NCBI GenBank assembly: GCA_964443315.1
Contig: CAYUCP010000026.1
Location: 1-11,031, forward strand
Length of the DNA: 11,031 nt
Source of the DNA: JAGOTP01 sp964443315
GTDB taxonomy: Bacteria > Patescibacteriota > Patescibacteriia > 2-12-FULL-60-25
Reading direction: 5' to 3'
Shown here: positions 1-6,949 of the stretch, one piece after another
How positions within the stretch are numbered: position 1 is the first letter of the stretch
How the letters are laid out: the number at the start of each line of letters is the position of its first letter
Notes under the pieces: model-generated
What the model was told of the DNA's origin: nothing
The model's database searches: none
The model's input: the letters and a program-made list of their open reading frames with translations, nothing else
Position numbers and translations under genes: made by a program

Positions 1-180
1 GCGTCACTATCCCTAATTGTTAGATTATCCTAACGACGTGGGAATCCGATGGAGCTCCATTTTCGACGAAGTGCGAAAAAACGCAATGGCTCTCTGACTT
101 GAGCCATCAAAGTCTACCACCTTCCCAGGAAAGCTAGAGATCACACCTAATAATTTCGAGATTTTGCGTTACCTAATTCC

Positions 181-220
181 AAAAATTCCTTTTAGGGGTC
201 AAAAAACTCTTTTAGGGGCG
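181..220. repeat. Two tandem 20-bp repeats with core CTTTTAGGGG
   Basis: Positions 181-200 and 201-220 are head-to-tail copies that both begin AAAAA and share the 10-base core CTTTTAGGGG (189-198 and 209-218); 15 of 20 positions agree. Two copies are too few to call an iteron array. They could be protein-binding sites or part of the transcription end of the NACHT gene, since on the minus strand they supply a T-run. Confidence 0.6.
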
Positions 221-234
221 CGGAAACTTCCCCT
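201..234 (-). terminator. Possible weak terminator after the NACHT gene
   Basis: Read on the minus strand, AGGGG (234-230) can pair with CCCCT (218-214) across an 11-base loop, and a run of six T follows at 206-201. The stem is only 5 bp and the T-run starts seven bases after it, so this is a marginal candidate. It sits 8 bp beyond the NACHT stop codon, where a terminator is expected. Confidence 0.25.
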
Positions 235-241
235 TGTATAA

Positions 242-3200
242 TTATTCCCGATTTCCTGGAGATGTGCGTCCCGCGGGCTTCTTAAAAGATCTCTTATTGT
301 TTTTCCTTTCACGTTTGTGGTTGTTTTTATTGTTCTTTTGACTGGAACCTCTTTTGGCTTTCTTTTTTATGGGAGAATCCCCGCTGCATTTCAAGATGCA
401 CACTTCTACTCCGGGAATATCCTTCATAAGCTTGGTAACTGGCTCTAACTTACTCTTTTCCTGATCGTTGATTATGAGAAAGATGCCTCGGGATGCGTTG
501 TAGCCTGCCATGTACTGCTTCATGTTTGTATATGACTTCGATTTCTTTAAAGTGGCCTCAGTCCCACGTATCTGGCTATTCGATGCCAACTTAACCTCCA
601 ATACCACTGGTCCTACGAATCCTGAGAAGATAGTGAAATCTACCTTCTTACCATCATGCAGCTCTGATTCACGGATAACCTCACATTGAAATCCTCTTTT
701 TTGCAGTTGGAAACGAATTTCACTCTTAAGTGATCGCTGAACGATTCTTTCGTAATGATTCCTTTTCGTTTTCTCCCCAGTTTTATCCAGGATCACGGCA
801 TATCCGCCCTCATCCTCTACCCAACTTTTGATCTCCTTCTCGATGCAATCCAACGTGTGCCTAACAAGATCATCAGAGTTCAAGATTTTGTGTTCCGAAA
901 ATTCCAGAGCGGCATTGTATTTTTGTATAGATCCTGGCCAGTCACCAGGCTTACCCAGGTGACCCATGTAGGAACCCCTCAGACGTGTTAATTCATTGAG
1001 GAACCAATTTGCTCCACGTTTTCCCTGTAGGGCCAGGAGCTTTTCTCCTAGTCGGCTCAGCGGCTCGTAAGAGCCATATTTTTTGAGATTATCGAAGTAT
1101 GCGTAAACAATCTTCCATATGTAGCCTCCATAGCTCAAGAAATCCTCTTGTCTCTCATTTATATCCACTGCTTGTTCGACCAATCGTAGGTAGTCTTCTT
1201 GGAAGTCAGCTCTGTCCAGGCCCTCCAGTACTGCACTAAAGGTTTTGTTATCCATCTCGTTTTCTAGCTTGCTTGGAGTGTAGACACCCTCTCTCCTTTT
1301 GACCGGACCAGCCCTTTTTATGAGTTCCTCCATTCTCCAATCAAATGCAGTTTTATTTTGGTACATCTGGATCAATAGTTCATTTGCCTTCAGGGCAATC
1401 TCCTTACTCGCAGCGTCTTGGCTCTTAATGTATTTCTCAAATATTTCCTCCAAGAACCTGACATTCCTCTCTATTTCTCTGGCCGGAGAGAGCTTCATCA
1501 CTACCCTAAGCGCTTCAACACGTTCATGAACGTACAGTCGAGGTTCTTGAATGAAGCTCTTAAGTACGCCAACTGCACCCCTCAAGTCGTATTTTTCCGC
1601 GGCTTCTATGAAATTACCGGGCTGATGGAGCCAGAGATCAGATTCTTGTTTTCCATAGATCTCCAGGACTGGTTGAATTTCATCTGGCCTCACATTAGTG
1701 ATCTCTTTGAAAATCACCGCCAGGTGTTCGTTGTAGGCAAAAGGAATGTAATGGATCAGCTTTGATCTATACGGTTCCAGGTCGAATCCCAGTTTATCCG
1801 CTACCATTAGTGCATCACCGAATATTTTCACTCCTTGGCTCGTAGTGTAGGTTTTGGAGTTTCCTTCCTGTTTAGTTACTTTAAAGCTCCAGTTCTTTGG
1901 CTCATATACGCCAAATACTGTTCCTTTCAAGATATATAGCATACGCTCCTTGTCCTTCTTTTTCAGGAGTGGGTCTAGCCTGGAAAAGGAATGGCCGTAG
2001 GTTTCAAATACATTGCCTGAGAACTGTCCTGGTGAAGGCTGTAGCAGGATGCGAAAATCTTTAAGAAGCTTCTGATCGGCAATGTTTTCAGAAGACTCTT
2101 TCGATCGGCTAGCCAATCTCTTATAGGAGGATTCTTCTTTGGAGAACTTAGTTTTGATTAGTTTCGATATCACACTTCCCTTCCAAGATCCCGTGCTTTC
2201 CATTTCTTTAATCAGGCGGAAGGCCATATCCTTTTCGCCAAATTCGATCATATTCTCTGCATATAATGGGAGATCCTTCTCCGTCATGACATGCTTTAAC
2301 AGTCTCTGGGCGAAGTAGAGATCACTCTTACCTTCGCTTTTATGGAGCACTTTTAAAATATTGGGAATGAAGTTGGGCAATTTCTTTTTACAGAGTTTCC
2401 ATATGCCCAGTACGAGCTCCGATTTCTGGCTTTTATGCGATAAGACAGGTTCGACGGTCTTCAAAATTGCCTCTTTGCATAAGATCCCTATCTCCTTGTC
2501 CCATACCTTCTCCAGGTGCTCTATCAACTTCTTCTCGTGTCTTTCAAAGGTCCAGCTGTGGTCTAAGAGCTCATCTCTGAATCGCTCATCTTGATTGAAG
2601 GCCTTCAATAAAGCCTTTAGAGCTGTGGGGTCAACGATTTCTCCAAGGGCGTACCTTGAGCGCCAATTGTTCCTTCCGATGTCTTCTACTAAGTAGGAGA
2701 TACTCTTAGGATGATTGGGGGCTATAGTGGTGCAAAGTTCCACGAAGCGTTCTGCTACCAGACCTCCTTCCTCCATGACGGATCTGGGCAACTTGTCGAC
2801 TACGTCCTGATCGTTGAGATTTTCTAATGCAGATAACGCGTGGCGACGTACAACTTCGTTTTCATTAGAGTCCGAGGCCAAAGCTACAAGCTTATCTTTC
2901 CAGAATTTCCTATCGATTTCACCTCCGCCTTCTAGGATGGAGCCCACAGCGTGAACGACATTGGTCAGTGGAACAAAGTGCTGGTCTCCAATTTTTCTTT
3001 CTGATTCTTGAAGGGCTTTCCTAAGGAACTCCTCGCAGCCAGGAGAGAATAAGCTTCCAATGAGGTATCCCAATTCCCCAGGCATCCATTGAAGGCGAGT
3101 GGAATAGTAGGTAATCAGGTTTTCAAAAAGTTCTTCTCGACGGTGTTCTGGTACTACTCTCGGATTGATCTTTGACATGAACCCGGCCAGTGCTTCGTCT

Positions 3201-4378
3201 GGCGGTGTATGGCCTTCGCCTTTGATTGCGAAGAATTCAATGACCGCCTCCAGGAGCTCGGGTCGCATGTCTACCAAGAATGCCAAGGTATTTGTCCAAC
3301 TCGGATATAGGATTCTCAAGTTTGGCTCGATCATGAAACTGAAAAGCGCTCGTTGGATGTCCGAGAACCGTGTCGTTGCCTTGGCTGCAAGGTATTCCTG
3401 AAATTCTGGATTTTCGAATTCGATCTTTCCTGTGCCCTCTCCGTCGCAGTCTAGAAGGGATTTTTTGAAGAAGCCCCCCAACGTCACCATTGATAATGCA
3501 CTCAGTTTTAAATCTGATCTAACATTGTCGAAAAAGGTGATGAAGTCATCGTAACTTATTGAGTTAGTTTGGTGGATCTCCATCACCAAGGCCAGTTTCT
3601 CCAAAATTCTTACCTTGAGGGGGTAATGCACATCCTCTGTCTTCTTGTCCTCATTCTTTAGAGTTGTTTCTATGAAGTATTCGAATAAATCATTTCTCGA
3701 AATTTCAGCTGCCTTCTTAATACCCTTGTCTTGGATAAATCTTGCTAGGTAGGCAAGGTACCGGGGGATCTCAATGACCATCTTTCCATGCCCTGAGATC
3801 ATTGCTCCTTTCCAAAGAGCTCGTACGTCACGAGCTGAAAGGCCATTAGATTGGCCGAGGAATTCTTCTATCTGTTGGTAGGAAAACCTTCTTATTAAGC
3901 CAAAAGAGTACCCTGAAAAAAATTCAGGATGCTCCAAGACGAAACTCCACCTAGAAGAAAGGTATAGGTTACATTCTTCATTTTTCCGGGCAACTTCTTG
4001 GATTTGCATTACGACTGTCTGGAGTTTCTCGAGCGAAATCTCATCCATGCCATCTAGAAGAATGGCTTCGTATCTGATTTTTCCACCTCGGATACTCTCA
4101 AGAGTTTTTGTGATCTCTGGATCCCTTAGCGGAATAAGTAAAGTTCGGCCTCCTCTCTCCTTCCACTTAGAAGCCAAACGTTCCATTAGTTCCGTTTTTC
4201 CTATTCCCGGCTCGCCTACAATAACGGTGCGCTTTCTGCTGAAGAGTTCTTCAAAGATGTCGACCGACTCATCTTTAAACCATGAAGAGCTATACGACTC
4301 CTTCGCTCTTTCAAGGGTAGGAAAGAATTGGACTCGTGGGATGATGTAGCTGATCGATATTTGTTTCGTCGAATCCAT
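242..4378 (-). CDS. STAND/NACHT-type ATPase with C-terminal PD-(D/E)XK nuclease domain
   Basis: A 1378-residue protein. The ATPase begins almost at the N-terminus: Walker A GEPGIGKT (55-62), Walker B AILLDGMDEI (105-114, with the D-x-x-D-E typical of NACHT proteins), a sensor-like NLYLSSR (137-143), IPRYLAYL (204-211), and FENPEFQEYLAA (321-332), the element that closes NACHT modules. The long middle is helical and leucine-rich, HEAT/TPR-like, the usual sensor part of STAND proteins. Near the C-terminus the motif D1247-x13-E1261-V-K1263 (KKVDFTIF, VVLEVKLA), preceded by a helix with E1220, fits a PD-(D/E)XK nuclease. A Lys/Arg/Asn-rich tail follows (about 1335-1378). Known Avs proteins carry the nuclease at the N-terminus, so this order is reversed. 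The start is the first Met; no Shine-Dalgarno is seen. The membrane-protein gene ends 69 bp upstream, suggesting co-transcription. Role inferred: nucleic-acid-cleaving antiviral sensor. The NACHT call is strong, the nuclease good, the trigger unknown. Confidence 0.9.
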   Translation of the reverse strand: MDSTKQISISYIIPRVQFFPTLERAKESYSSSWFKDESVDIFEELFSRKRTVIVGEPGIGKTELMERLASKWKERGGRTLLIPLRDPEITKTLESIRGGKIRYEAILLDGMDEISLEKLQTVVMQIQEVARKNEECNLYLSSRWSFVLEHPEFFSGYSFGLIRRFSYQQIEEFLGQSNGLSARDVRALWKGAMISGHGKMVIEIPRYLAYLARFIQDKGIKKAAEISRNDLFEYFIETTLKNEDKKTEDVHYPLKVRILEKLALVMEIHQTNSISYDDFITFFDNVRSDLKLSALSMVTLGGFFKKSLLDCDGEGTGKIEFENPEFQEYLAAKATTRFSDIQRALFSFMIEPNLRILYPSWTNTLAFLVDMRPELLEAVIEFFAIKGEGHTPPDEALAGFMSKINPRVVPEHRREELFENLITYYSTRLQWMPGELGYLIGSLFSPGCEEFLRKALQESERKIGDQHFVPLTNVVHAVGSILEGGGEIDRKFWKDKLVALASDSNENEVVRRHALSALENLNDQDVVDKLPRSVMEEGGLVAERFVELCTTIAPNHPKSISYLVEDIGRNNWRSRYALGEIVDPTALKALLKAFNQDERFRDELLDHSWTFERHEKKLIEHLEKVWDKEIGILCKEAILKTVEPVLSHKSQKSELVLGIWKLCKKKLPNFIPNILKVLHKSEGKSDLYFAQRLLKHVMTEKDLPLYAENMIEFGEKDMAFRLIKEMESTGSWKGSVISKLIKTKFSKEESSYKRLASRSKESSENIADQKLLKDFRILLQPSPGQFSGNVFETYGHSFSRLDPLLKKKDKERMLYILKGTVFGVYEPKNWSFKVTKQEGNSKTYTTSQGVKIFGDALMVADKLGFDLEPYRSKLIHYIPFAYNEHLAVIFKEITNVRPDEIQPVLEIYGKQESDLWLHQPGNFIEAAEKYDLRGAVGVLKSFIQEPRLYVHERVEALRVVMKLSPAREIERNVRFLEEIFEKYIKSQDAASKEIALKANELLIQMYQNKTAFDWRMEELIKRAGPVKRREGVYTPSKLENEMDNKTFSAVLEGLDRADFQEDYLRLVEQAVDINERQEDFLSYGGYIWKIVYAYFDNLKKYGSYEPLSRLGEKLLALQGKRGANWFLNELTRLRGSYMGHLGKPGDWPGSIQKYNAALEFSEHKILNSDDLVRHTLDCIEKEIKSWVEDEGGYAVILDKTGEKTKRNHYERIVQRSLKSEIRFQLQKRGFQCEVIRESELHDGKKVDFTIFSGFVGPVVLEVKLASNSQIRGTEATLKKSKSYTNMKQYMAGYNASRGIFLIINDQEKSKLEPVTKLMKDIPGVEVCILKCSGDSPIKKKAKRGSSQKNNKNNHKRERKNNKRSFKKPAGRTSPGNRE

Positions 4379-4447
4379 AGTGTAAGGATACAGCTGATAG
4401 CATACGACGAAACTTCCCGATGACTATCTTTTTCAGGTGCCCTCAGC

Positions 4448-4630
4448 TCAGTCTGGTTGCCCGGGCCAGTGATGGGGAAATACCTGCTTATTGATCCTGT
4501 TTACTCGACGTTCCATTCCATCCATACCTGGTTTTAACTCCTTGAGGATATCGATCAGGGTAATCACTTCAATGATGAGCCAAAGAACTATGACAAACAG
4601 TAAGCCTAAGGCTATCCAGATCCAGAGCAT
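4448..4630 (-). CDS. Small single-pass membrane protein
   Basis: I chose the ATG at 4630, giving 60 residues. The frame stays open to an ATG at 4711, but that extension runs through the base-paired RNA segment and the terminator hairpin and adds an uncharacteristic sequence. From the start MLWIWIALG there is one strong hydrophobic helix (about 1-26, rich in I, L, V and W), then a charged amphipathic helix (ITLIDILKELKPGMDGMERR, about 24-43) and a short polar tail ending in HHWPGQPD. The layout suggests an N-terminal anchor with a cytoplasmic coiled-coil-like stretch. No family is recognised. It is the gene immediately upstream of the NACHT gene on the same strand, 69 bp away, and it follows the putative attenuator. 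It could be a membrane effector, an anchor or partner of the NACHT protein, or an unrelated small protein. No Shine-Dalgarno is visible. Confidence 0.6.
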   Translation of the reverse strand: MLWIWIALGLLFVIVLWLIIEVITLIDILKELKPGMDGMERRVNRINKQVFPHHWPGQPD

Positions 4631-4655
4631 AAAAGGGAGAGGTAAGATATAACGC

Positions 4656-4683
4656 AAAAAGGGGCAACCCAGATGGTTGACCC
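4656..4683 (-). terminator. Rho-independent terminator overlapping helix P1
   Basis: Minus-strand reading: arm GGGTCAACC (4683-4675), loop ATCTG (4674-4670), arm GGTTGCCCC (4669-4661), then TTTTT (4660-4656). The stem has 8 pairs and one internal mismatch (4680/4664). Its first five bases (4683-4679) also form the base of helix P1 in the upstream structure, so the terminator and the outer part of P1 exclude each other. It lies 25 bases before the ATG of the membrane-protein gene. Confidence 0.6.
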
Positions 4684-4801
4684 TACACAACTGGATGCTT
4701 GCGCACCGCAATCTGTAGACCAGAGCTGAGTCACCCCAGCTTTGCGAGATTGCGGTTTTGGCACTGTACTTCAGTACAGTTAGATTCAGATGTGTAGGGT
4801 C
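4656..4801 (-). ncRNA. Candidate structured RNA or mRNA leader (three-way junction)
   Basis: Three helices nest here. P1 pairs 4679-4689 with 4791-4801 (11 bp, perfect) and continues after an A/A mismatch with 4691-4696 and 4784-4789 (five pairs plus one position that is G-U in plus-strand RNA and C/A in minus-strand RNA). P2 pairs 4763-4769 with 4774-4780 (7 bp, loop UGAA in minus-strand RNA). P3 pairs 4705-4714 with 4747-4756 (10 bp, perfect) and has an inner 5-bp hairpin (4724-4728 with 4737-4741). On the minus strand a promoter-like sequence would start the transcript at about 4801, exactly the outer edge of P1, and a terminator-like hairpin ends at 4656. That fits a ~145-nt small RNA or an attenuator leader for the membrane-protein and NACHT genes. 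The orientation rests on promoter and terminator; the G-U position mildly favours the other strand. No known RNA family is recognised. Confidence 0.55.
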
Positions 4802-4807
4802 ACCAAT

Positions 4808-4835
4808 ATTCTATGCCCTCGCACACCCAAAACAA
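4808..4835 (-). promoter_or_regulatory. Putative promoter for the structured RNA and downstream genes
   Basis: Minus strand: -10 TAGAAT (4813-4808, five of six bases of the consensus) and a weak -35 TTGTTT (4835-4830) with a 16-bp spacer. Transcription would begin near 4801-4802, where the base-paired segment starts. It lies just after the HEPN stop codon, so the RNA and the membrane-protein/NACHT genes could be transcribed separately from the HEPN gene. Confidence 0.4.
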
Positions 4836-4851
4836 GTCCATCCTATGAAGC

Positions 4852-5859
4852 CTACCTTTCATCAATTCCCCCGAAGTTTCCAATTTGCATCGATTTCAGG
4901 GGCGTAACTGCTTGGAAATAGTTGCTGCCAAAGAAGCGGTGTAGGAGAAGTTGGCGTACGATATCCTTCATACCGAGTGAGAGGTTCAGCAAAGCGCTGG
5001 AGTCGTGGCTCTCCTGCTGATAGTCACGTATATCATAGGTTTTGGTGCCACTCTTGGTTTGCCATTGATGCTCAGCGCTATCCTGGGCAGCCATATGAAA
5101 AGTGCTGTTCCTGATCCTGTGCGCAACATTGATATAGTCAAGGTAGTTTTCGGCCACATCCGCGCTAATTGGTAATTTTCTAAGCTCTTCCTCCAATGCC
5201 TGTCGACCGGATTTAGCTTCGTGTTGAATGTTTGTCCTACTGCACACCTCGCACGACATAGCCGGACTACTGCAAAACCTCCTCTTACCTTGGAGCAATG
5301 CCGCCTCCAGTACGGTGAAGTGGAGAGAGATCTGCAAGAAAGATGGCCTGTAGAAGGGTTTTGAGTTAATTTCCAGTTCGTCTTCTACTGGGAAAAGATA
5401 TAAGCTCAGCAGGTTTATGTCCTCCTCAACGAGAGTGCGGAATTTCTCCCACCAGTCTCTTATTGATGGAGGGGTACCCTTGTCTACGGTCATGAAGTAA
5501 ACCCATCGAAAGGCATCATCGTAATCGATCTTCTCTGAGGCCTCCTCAGGTTCTCCAAAGGATGAAACCAGTTCGGAAACGGATTTGAGTTCGCTATTCT
5601 GCAAGAGCAGTTTTCTTTTCTCGTATTGCCTCAAGCCCAGGCGCTCGTCGAATAGAATGGCAGAAAAAACGAGGAAATCTCGCAATGTAGTGCTAAAATC
5701 CGAGCCAGCCGTTTCGGCAATCAGGTAGGTGGAGTTAAGTTTCATACTAAAATTATCTCCACCTAGAGTCAGCCTTTCACCTGGATAAATGTAGAGTCCG
5801 GTCGAAAGCTGGTACAAATCTTTCGGTGCCCACTGTGAAGGGAATTTGCAGAACTGCAT
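4852..5859 (-). CDS. HEPN-like protein, candidate RNase effector
   Basis: A 335-residue protein. The C-terminal half is helical and carries HRIRNSTFHMA (247-257), an R250-N-x3-H255 motif of the Rx4-6H type with the polar residue after Arg that is usual in HEPN ribonucleases. FTVLEAALLQ (181-190) upstream resembles the first HEPN helix of the ApeA-like group. Between them C196, C203 and C206 (CSSPAMSCEVC) could bind a metal. The N-terminal half (1-165) is a mixed strand/helix domain I do not recognise; in ApeA-like proteins that part is thought to sense or bind. No signal peptide or membrane segment is seen. The first Met (5859) is used; no Shine-Dalgarno. It is divergent from the winged-helix gene and reads towards the NACHT cassette. 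The HEPN assignment rests on motif and helix pattern only; RNA cleavage is inferred. Confidence 0.7.
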   Translation of the reverse strand: MQFCKFPSQWAPKDLYQLSTGLYIYPGERLTLGGDNFSMKLNSTYLIAETAGSDFSTTLRDFLVFSAILFDERLGLRQYEKRKLLLQNSELKSVSELVSSFGEPEEASEKIDYDDAFRWVYFMTVDKGTPPSIRDWWEKFRTLVEEDINLLSLYLFPVEDELEINSKPFYRPSFLQISLHFTVLEAALLQGKRRFCSSPAMSCEVCSRTNIQHEAKSGRQALEEELRKLPISADVAENYLDYINVAHRIRNSTFHMAAQDSAEHQWQTKSGTKTYDIRDYQQESHDSSALLNLSLGMKDIVRQLLLHRFFGSNYFQAVTPLKSMQIGNFGGIDER

Positions 5860-5912
5860 GAATCATGAATATAGGGTGGTGATGAGTGCATCATCCGTCC
5901 AACCTTCCTACA

Positions 5913-5926
5913 GGTCAAATTTGACC
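5913..5926. promoter_or_regulatory. Perfect 14-bp palindrome in the divergent control region
   Basis: GGTCAAATTTGACC is a perfect palindrome lying 54 bp upstream of the HEPN start and 34 bp upstream of the regulator start. Its right half TTGACC could double as a -35 box for the plus strand and is echoed by CTGACC at 5929-5934, but I see no well-placed -10. A dimeric repressor site controlling both divergent genes is the natural reading; the winged-helix protein encoded next to it is the obvious candidate ligand. For the HEPN side, TATATT at 5874-5869 is a possible -10. Confidence 0.5.
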
Positions 5927-5959
5927 AACTGACCGCATTTGATAGGTGAAATCCTCGCC

Positions 5960-6931
5960 ATGATGACCACCTCTACCCATAACAGGCACGCGGAAGGTAT
6001 AAAACGCGCTATGGACCAACACCTTAAGCTGGTTATTGATTCTAAAGCCAATTTTATTCCTTCCTCCCAAGAATATTTCCTGGCAGCCAGCAAAGATCCC
6101 AGTATTCAAGTGATCCTGGCTGACTTTGAACGCCAAAGGCACCTCTTCGAGGCTCGGCATCCGAAAAAGCTGGAAGAGATTAGGCTTTACGAGATCTTGT
6201 CGGATGAAGAAGATTTCGTAGATGGCTCTCCTTCATGGCCCAGCCCGAAGATTAACTACATCCGCAAAGCGATTGCCGAGGATCTTGAGATGGACCAGGC
6301 TATGCCGTGGTATTTATGGGACGAACTAGTTTCGTACTTGGACCACTACGAAGTCTTTCATGAGCGTGGCACTCATTTCCCACAGGATCAATTCAAGAGC
6401 ATGCTCCTAACCCTGCATCAATACTTGGTTAGCCGGCTAGATAGCCAAGATCTCGATCCCGCCAAGGTTCGATCTCGTTCCCTACTACCTCTTCCCCACA
6501 GAACCAAGTGGGAGGAAGTAACGATTAAGTTCATCAACCCGCAGGATATTTCCGTGGACCGGGGAAAAGAGCGGATCGGCATCTTTTCTTACAACGCCTT
6601 GGGGGACTTCGAGGATAAACGAGCAAAGCGTCCGAACAAGCAGTGGGAATTATTGCGTAAACTTGCGGAACTACATGGTGAGGGAACAACCCATGAACTA
6701 GCCACAACGGCTGAAGGCAAAAACAACCTGAGCAAGTGCAAGGGTGCCCTGTCAAAAGCCTTGCAAGCCGCATTCGGTATCCAAGACGACCCCTTCATGG
6801 ATTATCGTAGGGAGAAACTGCACAAAGTAAGGTTCAACCTCATTCCCGAAACTCCAGATTATGGCGACGATACAACTTACATCAGTGCTGATCGGAGATT
6901 GGAGGGCATGGAGGAGCAGTTCCTAGGGTAG
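5960..6931 (+). CDS. Probable transcriptional regulator with C-terminal winged-helix-like domain
   Basis: I chose the ATG at 5960 (323 residues) because AGGTG at 5944-5948 is a fair Shine-Dalgarno 11 bases upstream; the frame also opens at a TTG at 5939, and a second ATG follows at 5963. The first 180 residues are helical and charged, with no family recognised. Residues about 185-297 look like a winged helix: a strand-rich lead-in (EEVTIKFINPQDISV), helix NKQWELLRKLAELHG, a serine/lysine-rich helix around SKCKGALSKALQAAFG, then strand HKVRFNLI, a pattern close to OmpR-type DNA-binding domains although no receiver domain is present. The final ~25 residues are acidic. It is divergent from the HEPN gene across a palindromic site, and a terminator follows its stop. 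Inferred role: control of the cargo genes, or of the replication genes downstream. Direct evidence for DNA binding is limited to the fold pattern. Confidence 0.7.
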   Translation: MMTTSTHNRHAEGIKRAMDQHLKLVIDSKANFIPSSQEYFLAASKDPSIQVILADFERQRHLFEARHPKKLEEIRLYEILSDEEDFVDGSPSWPSPKINYIRKAIAEDLEMDQAMPWYLWDELVSYLDHYEVFHERGTHFPQDQFKSMLLTLHQYLVSRLDSQDLDPAKVRSRSLLPLPHRTKWEEVTIKFINPQDISVDRGKERIGIFSYNALGDFEDKRAKRPNKQWELLRKLAELHGEGTTHELATTAEGKNNLSKCKGALSKALQAAFGIQDDPFMDYRREKLHKVRFNLIPETPDYGDDTTYISADRRLEGMEEQFLG

Positions 6932-6949
6932 GAGTGGAGTTCGTGCCGT

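Larger units (their letters stand above)
1..241. other. Non-coding left margin
   Basis: No convincing gene is visible here. It holds a perfect 12-bp palindrome at 49-60 (ATGGAGCTCCAT), a perfect 7-bp inverted repeat ATGGCTC/GAGCCAT at 86-92 and 101-107 with an 8-base loop, and the tandem repeat at 181-220. It is the 3' flank of the NACHT gene. I looked for a copy of the tRNA-Gly 3' end found at 10977-11014, which would mark the other end of the element, and did not see one, so the left end probably lies outside the window. Confidence 0.6.

Noticed and set aside
1..241. A copy of the tRNA-Gly 3' end marking the left end of the element
   Set aside because: I searched the stretch for GCGGGTAACGGG and GGAGTCGAACCCG and their complements and did not find them.
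237..242. Perfect TATAAT on the plus strand just after the NACHT stop codon
   Set aside because: No acceptable -35 box lies 15-19 bp upstream, and a transcript would run antisense through the NACHT gene with no gene to serve.
4631..4711. N-terminal extension of the membrane protein to the ATG at 4711
   Set aside because: These codons coincide with helix P1/P3 arms and the terminator, and the resulting sequence is not typical of an anchor or signal.
4674..4805. The outer inverted repeat as the ends of a MITE or other small transposable element
   Set aside because: No target-site duplication flanks it, the inner helices are not expected for a MITE, and promoter and terminator signals fit the ends better.
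4674..4805. Integron attC site or retron non-coding RNA
   Set aside because: The 7-bp attC core sequences are not present at the ends, and no integron integrase or reverse transcriptase is in the window.
5908..6160. Minus-strand open frames opposite the start of the regulator gene
   Set aside because: They overlap each other and the regulator frame, cover the palindromic control site and show no protein-like features.
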